Assembly: GCA_037126765.1 (NCBI GenBank)
Contig: JBBCBC010000030.1
Span: 7,772,786-7,836,785 of the forward strand
Direction of reading: 5' to 3'
DNA: 64,000 bases
Source of the DNA: Stenogyne calaminthoides
Lineage: Eukaryota; Streptophyta; Magnoliopsida; Lamiales; Lamiaceae
A program made the translations under genes and the position numbers. A model generated the notes under the pieces. It ran no database searches. It was not told the origin of the DNA and saw only the letters and a program-made list of their open reading frames with translations. The number at the start of each line of letters is the position of its first letter. Position 1 is the first letter of the stretch. Below are positions 1 to 11,520 of this stretch, in pieces.

Positions 1-2442
1 GGTATTTGTAATACTGAAAATAGTCCTAATTGTGGATGCTTGAATAAATTCGAACCAAAGGTCCCTGACAGTATCGGTAGTGGAAATGGGTGCATAAGAA
101 GCACACCCTTGAATTGTGAAAAAGGAGATGCCTTTTTAAAGTACTCTGGTATTAAATTGCCCAACACCAGGCATTCCTGGTACAACACGACTATGACTCT
201 TGACGAATGCAAAGTAATATGTTTGAACAACTGCTCGTGTACGGCCTATGCAAGTCTAGATATAAGCAGAGGCAAAAATGGATGTCTACTTTGGTTCGGT
301 GAGCTTGTTGACATCAGAAGGACGACTCCAGGGCAAGATATCTATATAAGGTTGGCTTCTTCTGAGTTAGGTAAGAATTCTTTCAAAATAAAGAAACCGT
401 TATCTATTATGTATAACTATTACCTGTGATTCATGACATAAAACTGTTGTATAATTGTTACAGAATTCATGGAATGGGGGTTTATCCATTGATTATACTT
501 ATTAGACAGATACTAAGATAAATATCATCTTCCTTATTTATATTTTGGTACTTCTGCTATGCTATTTTAATTTTCTATCCCTATACAATATTATGAATGT
601 TTTGGCTTTTTGCACTATGTATTCAGTATTCTGTCGACATGTAAAAAAATTATTTTATTTCAATATATCATTCTACAGACTCAGGAGGGAGGAAAAGGAA
701 AATACTTTACAGTAGTATTTTCCCTGGTAATCGGAATACTGCTTCTAAGCCTGAGCCTGATGTTGTATTTTAAGAAACGAAAGAAGTTGAATCATCAGCC
801 TCTGGAAACAGGTATGGGACATGAGTTATTTTTTGTTGTGAAGATAAAGCATGTCAAAATACAATGCCACATTTCTTTATTTTATCTCTATAACTTATTG
901 CTCATGTTCCAGGCAGGACAAGACTGAGCAACGTGGACGAGCTTCCATTGTTTGACTTATCCACAATAAGTAAAGCTACTGAAATTTTTTCGATCAACAA
1001 TAAGCTTGGAGAGGGTGGATTCGGACCTGTTTACAAGGTAAAACTGAACCTATATTTATTGCTCAAGTGTTTAATGTTATGCAATTGAGCCCCGAGTATG
1101 CAACTTGTGTAATTAATGAATTTACATTGAGCTAAGTAAATTTCAAAAGTTGATTAGAAAAATCAAGTTATAAGTGATTCCATATCATGTTAGTTCAGTG
1201 AAATGATGCTTGTGTGTTTTATACCAGGGCGTGCTAGAAGACGGACATGAAATTGCTGTCAAACGTCTATCAAGAACGTCCCATCAAGGAGTAGATGAGT
1301 TCAAGAATGAAGTAATTTGTATTGCTAAACTCCAGCACCGAAATCTGGTGAAGCTTCTAGGATGGTGCTTTCAAGGACATGAAATGATGTTGGTTTATGA
1401 GTACATGACAAACAAAAGCTTGGACATAATATTGTTCGGTAAGTTTACTAGAATAAGTTTTACATGATATTCTTTAACATTTCCAAAACCAATTTTACAG
1501 GAAGGAATGGTAGATATATACTAAAGAGATGCTATTATTTAACATGTTAACAATATATGTATGTCCCCCCTTTCGGCAGATCCTACAAAAAGCATGTTAC
1601 TGGATTGGCCTAGGCGCCTCAACATTATCAATGGTATTGCTCGTGGCCTTTTGTATCTTCATCAAGATTCCCGTCTGCGGGTTATCCACAGAGACCTAAA
1701 AGCCAGCAATATATTACTAGATTCCGATATGAACCCAAAGATATCAGACTTTGGTCTTGCTAGAACTGTTGAGGGGAACGAAACTGGAGCCAACACAAGC
1801 CGAGTAGTAGGAACATAGTATGTATGAATCTGCATGTCTGGATACATTACATGCACTTCATTTCTTGCAATTTAATTTAATAGCAATCATTTTCATGCAG
1901 TGGCTACATGTCCCCAGAGTATGCTGTAGACGGCCTCTTTTCAGTGAAATCAGACGTCTTTAGCTTCGGAGTTTTAGTTCTTGAGATTGTGAGTGGTAAG
2001 AGAAACAGAGGATTTAATCATAAAGACCACGACCTCAACCTTCTTGGACATGTAAGTTTTCCATCCTGTTCAAATTTGAATCTTTATTTGGTACATATAT
2101 GAAACTAATCTTAAGAATTACGAGTAAATATATCAGGCATGGATGTTATACAAAGAAGGAAGGTCACAAGAAGTGGTTGATCCTTGTCTCATAAATTCAT
2201 GCTGTTTATCAGAACTATTGCGATCAATCCATATCGCTCTTTTATGTGTTCAAGAACACACAGAAGATAGGCCAGGCATGGGTTCAGTGGTACTTATGCT
2301 GAGCAATGATGGTCCCCTACCTGAACCTAAACGTCCTGGTTTTTTCACTGCAAGAGATGTACCCGCAACTGCAACATCAGTTAGCCCAAGCACAACCAGT
2401 TCAAAAAATACAATGAGCATTTCATTGTTAGAGGCTCGATAA
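1..2442 (+). CDS. G-type lectin S-receptor-like Ser/Thr kinase, copy A (5' end outside window)
   Basis: Plasma-membrane receptor kinase of the S-domain family. The window starts inside exon 1 at the EGF-like/PAN boundary. Exons inferred from GT-AG sites and protein continuity: 1-370 (PAN/apple domain), 679-811 (transmembrane), 913-1037 (juxtamembrane and P-loop GEGGFGPVYK), 1228-1438 (catalytic lysine AVKRL), 1580-1817 (HRDLKASN and DFG), 1901-2051 (SPEYA), 2137-2442 (kinase C-lobe plus DUF3403 tail ending SLLEAR). This is the usual seven-exon structure, and HRD makes it an RD kinase. One problem: exon 2 joined in the phase set by exon 1 reaches a stop; against copy C it has one extra base near 700, after which the membrane segment reads normally. 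It is therefore either a recent pseudogene or carries a sequence error. The kinase exons look intact. Family assignment is secure; functionality is uncertain. Confidence 0.9.
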
Positions 2443-3734
2443 ATAAATGTAAGTTAGCTTATACACAATGTTTTGTATCTTTTTCAATCTTATCTGGATG
2501 AACTTTCTGTTAATGACATATTCAGAGTTTTTGTCGAAAAATGGTCTGTCCATTCGTATAGTCAATGTCTGAATGAGTTTCAGGAGTTTGAGGAATCAAA
2601 TGAACATTTTGTAAATTGTAATACAAGAGTCCAGGCAATGAATTATCATCTTAGGATAAGGATTGTATGAATTGATATAAAATTTTATCATTCTACAAAC
2701 ATTCAACTTTATGTTTGTTTCACAAACATAAACATAAAATTGATGAATGATTTAAAACCGTCCATGTGAAATTTTTTTTTTTCAGCCATATTTAATGTTT
2801 CATTTTCGCCTCCGCCATTCATATGCAATTATGATAACTGTCTTCCAAATTTATACTCCGCAATATTGCACAGAGTTCCTTTTTTTATCCGTCCCATTAT
2901 AGGCACTTTTCATAGGCATTAAAAAAAAATTCATTACTCCATTCTTTAAAGGCATCTTTTTTCCTCCCTCCTAATTCCCAAAAATTATAGGCCTTTTTTG
3001 GTTTTCAACAAAAAAGTTTGACATAATTTATTTATTTTTCTTGTAATATTCCAATAACTAAAATCAAAATGAATTAAGATTATGGAAAAATGAAAAAGCG
3101 AGTAAAAATACAAGTAATTTAGTTCCGTCTAACGGTGGATTTGAAAATAATCTGCATTGTTTAAAGAAGCAGATGGAGGGTTTTACCAACTTGTAGGCGT
3201 AATTATTTAAAAAACATTAAAATCATAAAACTCCAAACACTATATAGACTACGTAGATGTCAATTAATGTAGCCATCGGTAACTTGATTGTAAATGAAGA
3301 ATTAATGTAAACATAGATATTTCTTGATCACTTCACTTATTTTTGTTCTTTATCATTTTCATGAATATTGTGGATGAAGAAAAGTTTGAACATGCATATA
3401 TTGTATTGATTATATATTGGCCAAATCTTGTATGGATCATAAATGCATATTATAATGGGAAAACCAGTCATTCTCATATAACTTAAACCATGAAATATTC
3501 TAAACTTATTTACACTAAATCGTGAATTTATAATTAATTTAATTTTTTAAAATGAGAATATTTATAAACGACAAAAAATTAACCAAAAAAACTCTCATTC
3601 AAAAATAGTGTGAGATTCTCTTAGAAAAAGGAGTGACCCAAATTTGAATTATTTGAAAATCACACAAATTTATTGATTCACTGCATAGAGATTTACCTTA
3701 GAGTAATTTTGGGGACCCATTTGAACCTTATTTG
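2443..3734. other. intergenic, AT-rich, no gene seen
   Basis: This is the 3' flank of copy A. A perfect-looking palindrome lies at about 2,708-2,738 (TTTATGTTTGT, three bases, ACAAACATAAA), which could form a hairpin in the transcript. Around 2,890-3,000 there are MITE-like words (CCGTCCCATTATAGGC) without a matching far end. A stretch at about 3,170-3,310 resembles 39,690-39,790 and is a dispersed repeat of unknown class. No coding signal was found. Confidence 0.5.
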
Positions 3735-4725
3735 AGCCTTTTACTTTAAAAATGCATTTTTTTTCACAATTCAATTTGTCTTTCTAATGCACCCATTCGA
3801 CCAATCTCCTCTACCCCAATTGTCCGGTTCTTTAGGTTTGAATTTATTCAAGCATCCACAATTAATAGGCGTATTATCACTATTACAATTACCATGTGGA
3901 AATTATAGATATCACAAGTATCCGACTGAAAAGTAAGATACAAAATCCAACCTTGTTGCGGATGCTCCCAAATCCACCTTTGTCCAATACCAGAATCACT
4001 AAATGTCAACCTAAGATCTGAGTTGTTGAGAATAATCTGATAGTACCGGATCCTCCTTCTTTATGAAAAAGTCAAACTTGAAAAGAAGATTCTTCCTCAA
4101 CATATGGCTCCCACTATAGTGTTTCATGCCATTCCAAACCCTGAGCTATACCCAAGGCTTTTAAAAAGTAGGAAAAATGAAATGTATAATTTTTGATGCT
4201 GGATTATCGCTTTTCTTCGGTGACGATATATTAAACATGGCCAGTCTTGAAAAGTCACTTTACTAAGTCTTTAAAAAAGTTCAGTTGGATGGTTTTCAAC
4301 CACCAAACAAATTATTTAGGGTTATCAATATTTGCATCTTTCACAACAAGGTTTCCTTATTAAAACAGATCGTGAACTAGGTCTGCACAAATAGTGATGT
4401 TTTACCCCACCAGACAATACTTCACAGTACCATTTAGAAGAGTCTTTTCCTGGCAATATTACATTGTTTTCATTGATCCAATATTACTTAGTTGTTTTTC
4501 TGGGAACAATATACCACAGTTGTTTTTGTACCACATGCTGAACAATAGCTTGTTCTCACTCATGAAAAACCCAATTCAAAGATTCCACCAGATGAAATCA
4601 TTATTAGTCGTTGTCCCTGAATATCTGAGATTATTTAGGTTTTCTATTTAATAAAAGACATCTTTACTAATTGAACAATTTAAAAATGATGAGAATAAAA
4701 TTTGAGAATGCTGAATCCATGAATG
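3735..4725 (-). pseudogene. S-receptor-like kinase ectodomain remnant, copy B1
   Basis: On the minus strand, base-level similarity to the ectodomain exon of copy C can be followed from the PAN/EGF end (about 3,735) through the S-locus glycoprotein domain (for example the words encoding GQRWIWEYQ at about 3,965-3,995) and the WNG segment (about 4,128) to the lectin start (about 4,575-4,650). The presumed start codon lies near 4,720. Similarity continues into the upstream region (about 4,740-4,860), matching the region just upstream of copy C, so the promoter was duplicated too. No long open frame remains. The middle (4,150-4,400) is strongly diverged. No kinase exon follows in the correct orientation. 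Confidence 0.75.
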
Positions 4726-4998
4726 TGGTATTCATCCTTCTGGTTTATTAAACCATTTCAGGTCAAAAAAGCAGAGATAGGGTTAATAATTTTAGGCTCA
4801 ACTCAAAATTTAAAAAGAATTTTGTTTCTTGAATAAGAAACGTGGTCGTAAAGTGTTCAAATATTATTTTCATGTGATTTTGCTCAAATTTGATTACCCT
4901 GTGTCCATGATTAGTCGAATCCTTTTCTATCAAATGAAGAACAAGGTCCTTAAAATTCACATTCATCTTACTGACAACTCACATACCGTTTCTATATT

Positions 4999-5040
4999 CT
5001 GAGATAACGATACTAGTACCTTGATATCATCTGGTCGATT
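4999..5040 (+). pseudogene. tiny lectin-domain scrap of an S-receptor kinase
   Basis: A stretch of about 40 bases matches the N-terminal lectin coding sequence of copy D near 22,985-23,025 (words GATACTAGTACCTTGAT and ATCATCTGGT), on the plus strand, opposite to the neighbouring copy B1. It is too short to be functional. It is listed because it shows that the area between B1 and B2 is a rearranged mosaic. Confidence 0.45.
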
Positions 5041-5087
5041 GCTTTGAAATTTGGCTTACATGTAGTTCCATTTTAATTTTATCTTAT

Positions 5088-5180
5088 GGTGAGTGTTCCA
5101 ACTAGCTGCATAAGCATTGGCATTTGATACTAGAAAATTTCTATCAGACATTTCATCAAACACCTTCCTTGATAATCCAC
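5088..5180 (-). pseudogene. PPR protein fragment
   Basis: Read on the minus strand, this encodes a stretch containing KVFDEMSDRNFLVSNANAY, close to the PPR consensus VFDEMPxRNVVSWNAxI. PPR proteins are RNA-binding factors of mitochondria and plastids. Only about one repeat remains. Two other PPR scraps lie beside receptor-kinase copies in this window (about 15,925 and 26,845), so a PPR gene probably neighboured the ancestral receptor gene and was duplicated with it. Confidence 0.6.
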
Positions 5181-5204
5181 TAATCTCCCTGAATTTGACC
5201 TGCA

Positions 5205-5370
5205 ACGTTCTAGAGCCAGGAAGACCAAAATCTGATATCTTTGCTGTACTTGACTATTATCTGGATAACTCTTGATCCAGAATTGTAAGACTCCAGTAGC
5301 ATACCATTGATAATGTTGGGCCCCTTGGCCAAAGATGTAAATTCTGATAACTTCGTGGGATCTGCAAAAC
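5205..5370 (-). pseudogene. kinase exon-5 remnant of an S-receptor kinase
   Basis: Plus-strand text such as GACCAAAATCTGATATCTTTG and ATACCATTGATAATGTTG matches the complement of exon 5 of copy C (12,917-13,153), which encodes the DFG segment (KISDFGL) and the INGI segment. The HRD region between them is badly diverged. It lies on the minus strand, like B1, but upstream of it, so its order relative to the ectodomain is wrong for one gene. Confidence 0.55.
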
Positions 5371-5544
5371 AAGTTTGGACATTTGATCTTTAGTTTCATC
5401 AAACTGTAAATTCAGACAGGCGTTGTCTTCACCGCTTTCAAAATAACACAAGAACAGAGGTTCCAGTTTCTTGCAATTTCGATCCATTGATCCTAAAAAA
5501 AAAAGCAAAATTTGTGATAAACAATGTTAAACTTTTGCTAACAC

Positions 5545-5930
5545 TCAGCAATTCATGGTACAACATGATTATGACTCTTGAAGAATGCAAGGTACAATGC
5601 TTGAACAATTGCTCTTGTACGGCCTATGCAAGTCTAAATATAAGCAGAGGCAAAAATGGATGTCTTCTTTGGTTCGGTGATCTTGTTAACATCAGAGATA
5701 TGGCCAGGACAAGATATCTATATAAGGATGGCTTCTTCTGAGTTAGGTAAGAATTCTTTCAGAAGTTGAATCATCAGCTGACTCTGGAAAGAGGTATGAG
5801 ACATTACTTATTTTGTTTTTGTGAAGCCAAGGCATGTAGGAATACCATGCTTATGTTATACTATATAATTCGCTACCATATCTTCATTTTATCTCCTATA
5901 ATTTGTTGCTTATGTTGCAGGCAGTTCGAG
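5545..5930 (+). pseudogene. S-receptor kinase PAN and transmembrane-exon remnant, copy B2
   Basis: The plus strand encodes the end of the PAN domain (LEECKVQCLNNCSCTAYAS, then GCLLWFGDLVNI), followed by the conserved exon end and donor (GAGTTAG|GTAAGAATTC, about 5,740-5,757). Next come a shrunken piece of exon 2 (AGAAGTTGAATCATCAGCTG) and the intron leading to the exon 3 acceptor (TTGCAG near 5,920). Similarity to the receptor stops there, and CACTA transposase coding sequence begins within about 15 bases. The intron between exons 1 and 2 is mostly deleted. Confidence 0.75.
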
Positions 5931-5941
5931 GCAGAAAAATG

Positions 5942-7110
5942 TGGATGTATTTCCCTCCATCATTTTTTGATATAATGGTTCACCTAACCGTTCATTTGGT
6001 ATAAGAGACAAGGATGTGTGGCTCTGCTCGTATGCGATGGATGTATGGTGTAGAGAGATATATGAAAGTGCTCAAAGGATATGTGATGAATATGTCAAGG
6101 CCGGAGGGATGCATTGCAGAACGCTATTTAGTAGAAGAAGCAGTCGAGTACTGGTCAGAATTCATTCCGAATTTCGATGCAATTGGACTTCCAATTACTC
6201 GGTACACCAATAGGATGGATGGTGAAGACATTACCGGTGGTCAATCTGTAAATGTTAGTATGGAGGAATTAACACGGATGCACTTGTGCGTACTTCACAA
6301 CACGGTCGATGTGCTTCCTTTTATTGACCTGCACATCCAAGCACTTGTTATGACATTTTCCACCAGAGATAGATCATGGATTGAAGTTGAGCACAATCGC
6401 ATGTTTGTTGACTGGTTCAATGGTTATGTAGCAAATATGTTGTCACGGGATAAAGAATTAGTGAATGAAAGAGTTAAGTGGTTATCTAGAATGCCTGATA
6501 GACATGTGTATTCGTACAAGTGTTATCTTATTAACGGATACACATTTTATACCAGAGATCATGATGCCACAAGTACAATGCAGAATAGTGGGGTGTCCAT
6601 TACTGCAACTGCAGGGGATCAATCGAATACTACTTACTTTGGATAGATTGTCAACATTTGGAAACTCGACTATGTTGTTCACCGACAACCAATCTTCGAG
6701 TGCAGTTGGGTGAGGATCCCTAACGGGGTCCAAGTTGAAAGATCTGGGTTCGTACGCGTTGATTTGAAGAATGTGGGATACAGAAATGACCCTTACATAA
6801 TGGCCAGTCAAGCTCAACAAATTTTCTATGTCCCCGACCCAGTTAATAAGAAATGGTCCATCGTGGTTCTGTCAAACAAATTTAACACTAGTTACCAGAT
6901 TAGCGACCACGTCGATGAAGATGTTGACACTATCGATGATCCTTTTCAGAACTTCACTCATTCTGTACCCTCTTTCGATGATCTTGCAAATTTACGCCCG
7001 TACCAGAGAATAATTGTCGATGTGGATGAATATGACAATCCGGATCTTGTTAACATTCATGATCATGAACGAGAAAAGTCAACCAAAAAACGAAAAAGAA
7101 AAATAAATAC
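5942..7110 (+). pseudogene. TNP2-like CACTA transposase, C-terminal remnant (DUF4218-DUF4216)
   Basis: The reading frame begins with the conserved FFDIMVHLTVHL segment, then RWMYGVERYMKVLKGYV and RPEGCIAERY (DUF4218), which normally reads RWMYPxERYMKxLKxYV. From about 6,650 it matches DUF4216: a WVRIPNGVQVE segment, then ASQAQQIFYVPDP. It ends in a lysine-rich tail (about 7,080-7,110). All of this is one frame, broken by TAA at 6,001-6,003 and TAG at 6,644-6,646. The N-terminal half with the catalytic TNP2 core is absent. Tail and end are approximate, because the T-rich sequence at 7,120-7,255 looks like a spacer with repeated TTATTAAATGTTG words. Confidence 0.85.
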
Positions 7111-7260
7111 TAAAAAGAAATGTACGACTTCATTGAATGTTTTTGCTTCTGCTTTATTAAATGTTGTTTCTATTGCTTTATTGAATGTTATTTCTTATAC
7201 TTCCTTAAATATTGTTTGTTTTTTGTTTATTAAATGTTGTTTTTCTATTTTACAGGATCA

Positions 7261-10200
7261 TGTCTTATCTGCCACATCCCAGAGATGATGGAGATGATGA
7301 TGGAGTATATTTTGGAGATCATGGTGGAGATTATGATGGAGATCATGGTGATGATGATCGACATCATACTGATGACTTGGATCAGGGTGACACTTCTGCT
7401 CCCACCACTAGTAGCTCTGGGGATAAGCGCAATAGAGGTATAATCACGATGTCTTCTCTTAAAAGAGCTCGTAGCAAGGGGAAATAAGTGCAGGTAATTT
7501 TATTACAATTGAACAGTTGAAATTGTAATTATATGATTGATCGTTGAATCTAATTAAATATTATGTTATTGCAGTTATCATTCAATGAATATGGGCAGGC
7601 AATCGGTAAACAGAGTGAGATGTTGTCTTTCTACCTTGGAGCTGCAGTTAGGCGTATAATCCCTATCGTGCTGCCATCCAAGGACTGGCGTAGCGACAAA
7701 CTGACTTCTTTGAAAGAAAGATTATGGGATGAACTTTCAGTATGTTAGTTATATATATGCTTATTGAAAGTTGTTGTATGATTACTAAATTTAGTACATT
7801 GTTATGTTATATGCGTATAGAGTACATTTCTCGGCCTTGATTATTCAAAGAAGAAGCAAATACTGTCGCAAGCTGGAGTATTGGCCAAGAATTTTTGGGC
7901 TTCGCTGAGAAGTCAAGCACGAGATCCGGATACTGGTCTTTACTCGGCTAGTCCGCCTGAGGCATATCAGAATTGCCCTGCGGTGGCCCCATACTGGGAG
8001 GAGTTTGTGCGACGATCTATGGATGATGAGTTCCAAGTAAAATTGATCAATATCATTTAATGCCCTATGCTTTTTCAGTGTTTATCGTATTTCTATTACA
8101 ATCAGAGTTACGAAGTGAGAAAAATCACCAACAAGCCAAATCGATGGAGGCGCGATGTCGTGGCTTGTAACAAAGGTTATGCACTCATAAGAGAAAAATC
8201 AAAGAGATCAAAATCCTAACATTTTATTTTGTTTGTATATTCGCTTTTAATATATCTAATAAGGGGACACGTTAATGACTATCGTAGAAAGAAGAAAAAA
8301 AGAAAGCTGGAGAGAGCAGCCTGTTGTTACCCATTTTGAGTTATTTCAAACTACCAGAAAGGCTCGAGACGGGAATATTCCCGATTCCAGTGCACAACGT
8401 ATCATCGAAGAAGGGGTAAGCTATCCATTAATTTGTCTTTGAATTACAAACTATTATTTCTAAACAAATGATTAAATAATAATCTTTTGTAATTCAGGAG
8501 CGTTTATCTCAGACCATGACGCCCGAAGACATCCGCTTTGTCGGTACCGATGATCTACTTGGACTGGCTTTAGGTCGTCAGGAGCATTCCGGCCGCTTAC
8601 GGAGTATTGAATATGGCGTCACGAAGTCATCATTGGCCATGTTACCTGATCTTCAAGCCATGAATATGGTGGGTATACTTTCGGAACAGGTTGCCCAGAT
8701 GGCTAAAGAGTTGGAACAGATGAGGTCAGAGAGACGCTCACATCGCGGAATGTCCTCGAGTGGAGCAAGCTGTGAAAATAGTGTCGCTGATGCTATGTTT
8801 TCGGCTAATGCTAGGGACGATTTTATTGAGGCACTTCGAAACGACGTCCCACAGGTATCAGATGTGTATCACATTTATTTTAATTAAAGACTAGTATATA
8901 TATTAAAATTTTCTAACTAAATATCTTATTCGAACAGTCACCGACCTCATGCTACCTTTATTTGGAGGATCCTACTCGGTTGGTGGCTACAGGAACGTTG
9001 CTCAATAACTTCGATGGAGTTATTCATGGTAGTCTCATTACTCCTGGTTTCGTGAGGGTCACGCTCGATGTACCCATAATCGGAGAAGAGGATTCACCGG
9101 TGCCTAAACCAATTGATGAAGGTTGTCACAAATAAACAGTGGTCCTAGCACTTCATCGAATGGCCGACCAACTTGGTCTCTCTCACCATGAAGGTAAATT
9201 TAATATATGTTATTAAAGTTCATTATCTTATTTGTCGTTATAAATAATGTTGCAAATTGATTGTAGAAACTGTCGACACCACAAAAGCCTAAACATAAAT
9301 CAAAGGGTGTCGCAGCCAGTCAGAGGGAGATAACGAGGGACTCCACTATTGGTGATCGCAGACTTGGTTATCCCTTGCCTGGAGACTTAGATCACGACTA
9401 CACCGTACAGAATACGGTGCAAGTGATAGTGGAGTCCTCTGATTTCAATATGATCACAGTTCCTATGAATGCTTACTTTCATCGGAATTCTATTGAAGAA
9501 TACATCGCTCGGGAGCATGTGATCGAAGTCGTGAACGACCAGTGGTTGAGTGCAACGAGCATAGCCTTATACCTCAGGTATGTGTTTACTAATTAATTCT
9601 CAGTATTTACTTTCTATATAGTTTACTTTTCAAATTAAATATTAATTAACGTATATATGTTGGTTAAAGATATTTGGGTGAGGTATATCTCTCCAGAGAT
9701 CCTCGAGCATGTGGAATGTATTCCTTCGTCTCCCCCCAAGTGTCTTGCTTAATGGCTGATAGGGCACAAACTATGGAGTGGTTAGTTTCTCATATGCTGA
9801 GTTATACTGACAGAGATCATCTCATTTTTTGGCCAACAAATGTGGGGTGAGTACAATAAACATTTCGTTAAAATTTATATTCATAATATATATGATATTT
9901 GCACATATGCTAAATTTACAGTTAATTTTAATATTCTTAATATAATATAGGAATAATTGGGTGCTGGTCGCCATAAATATGATCACATTAAGTGTGTATT
10001 TTATGGATCCAGCTGCGAATGGGTTGGCTTCAAATCGACCTGATCTTACTTCGTACATGGAAGCGTAAGTTCATCTTTAATATTATAATATAATAATTTG
10101 TTTTACTTATTAAAATTATGCATATTTAATCTAACTTTATTTTTTAATTCTAATAATAATAGTGTGATGACGATGTATCGGAGTCGCCTTCCTAATCAAG

Positions 10201-10569
10201 GCTCAAGAGCTAAATTCAATAAAGTGAGTTGGAATAATGTTAAGGTAAATATAATTTATTAAGTTATCAAATTGATATAAAATAATTATAATTGTATTAC
10301 GTGATTATATTGCTAATCAACAGGTACCGAGACAACGAGATAGTGATCACTGTGGACATTTTGTGTGCTGTTATATTAAAGATATAATACGCGCTTCTCA
10401 AACCGCAGTTCCTATCAACGTAAGTCAATTTATCGATTTATTTAAATTATTATTAATTGAATAAAAATTCATACTATATATTTAACTATATTGATTAATT
10501 TATCGTTGTTTGCAGTTTGTCTATGATCGTCCGGTCAAGTGTTACTCCAAACAAAGAATGAACAAATGA
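7261..10569 (+). pseudogene. CACTA second gene: plant transposase (Transposase_24-like) plus Ulp1-type C48 protease
   Basis: Approximate exons: 7,261-7,493; 7,575-7,740; 7,820-8,036; 8,104-8,207; 8,263-8,416; 8,497-8,853; 8,938-9,194; 9,267-9,577; 9,669-9,845; 9,950-10,063; 10,162-10,243; 10,322-10,419; 10,516-10,569. The Asp/His-rich N-terminus leads to a basic segment and SFNEYGQAIGK, then the HFELFQTTRKARDG and LGRQEHSGRLR motifs of plant En/Spm-associated proteins and a DUF8039-like part (CYLYLEDPTRLVATGTL). The C-terminus is protease-like, with NNWVLVAI, VYFMDP and QRDSDHCGHFV. The last two supply the Asp, Gln and Cys of the C48 site, but the usual His before WVL is Asn here. A TAA at 7,485-7,487 interrupts exon 1 just before its donor. 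Several exon edges are estimates. Confidence 0.75.
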
Positions 10570-10875
10570 AAAATGTATTGGAAGGGTACCTTTACAATCG
10601 ATTCTTGTATAATTATAGATAGATTTGGATAACTTTTGATAGCATATTACTTATATATATATTTGTATTGATATGCATGTTTTAATTTGTTGTATTGGAC
10701 GATTAATATTTATTTCATAATGTGTATGCATTAATTTATTAATTTATTTGATATTTTGGTATTGGACAATTATCGTGTGGTATAAAATTTGATTTTTAGT
10801 TTAGATTTTGATTTTGGTTTTGGTTTTATATAAACAGGATTTTAAAAATATAAATTAAAAAATATATATATTGGA

Positions 10876-11520
10876 CAGCGGTTAAAAAACCGTTGTCCAA
10901 GTGTATTTATATATATATAAAAATTAAAAAAAAGGGGTTAGACAGCGGTTGTGAACCGCTGTCCAAGTGAATATACTTGGACAGCGGTTACAAACCGCTG
11001 TCTTAGTGGATCACTTGGAATGCGGTTAAAAACCGCTTTCTTAGTGCAATGCGGTTATAAACTGCTGTCCAAGTGCAATATCTTGGACAACGGTTTTTAT
11101 CAGCTGTCCAAGCTTGGACAACTATTACTTGGAGAGCTGTTATAACCGCTCTCCAATGTCATTTTTTTAATTTTCTCCAAGCCCAAATCTGTATTAGTGT
11201 TCCTTCTCCATTTATTTCCTTCACGGTCAAAGCTTCATTGGGATTTTTTGTTTGCAGCCAATAACCACTAAACAGAATATTGTGTAATCGGATTCAGCCC
11301 CTTATTCAAAGTTTCAAACAAGCCTTAATCATCAAACTATATATTTAAAAAACTCAGTAACTTAAAAAATGGAGAATAAAACCCGCTGTCCAAGCCCACT
11401 CTTTTGGACAACAATTTTTTAATAGCTGTCCAAGCTTGGACAGTTGTTACTTGAACATCTGTTATAACCACTCTATAAGGGTTATTTTAACAGCTGTCCA
11501 AGCCCAAATGTGTATTAGTG
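10876..11520. repeat. CACTA 3' subterminal inverted-repeat array
   Basis: Many copies of a short unit built around GGACAGCGGTT, a few bases, then AACCGCTGTCC, with TTGGACA or CCAAG spacers. Each unit is itself a small palindrome. Clean copies lie at about 10,876-10,900, 10,940-10,965 and 10,978-11,003, and decayed ones follow to 11,520. In CACTA elements, subterminal repeats bind the element's accessory protein. The terminus TGTATTAGTG occurs twice, ending at 11,199 and 11,520, each preceded by CCAAGCCCAAAT. Confidence 0.8.

Larger units (their letters stand above)
5928..11520 (+). mobile_element. CACTA (En/Spm-type) DNA transposon, 5' end missing
   Basis: It contains two genes typical of plant CACTA elements in the usual order: a TNP2-like transposase (DUF4218, DUF4216), then a spliced gene with plant-transposase and Ulp1-protease regions. 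An array of short inverted repeats (AGCGGTT...AACCGCT) follows. The 3' terminus reads TGTATTAGTG at 11,511-11,520, the expected complement of a CACTA start. A second, similar terminus ends at 11,199. No matching CACTA start, 5' repeat array or 3-bp duplication is visible on the left, where the element abuts receptor-kinase remnant B2. The element is therefore truncated and both genes contain stops, so it is not autonomous. Confidence 0.85.

Noticed and set aside
610..927. A separate 105-residue membrane protein
   Set aside because: It is the transmembrane exon of receptor copy A read through into introns on both sides.
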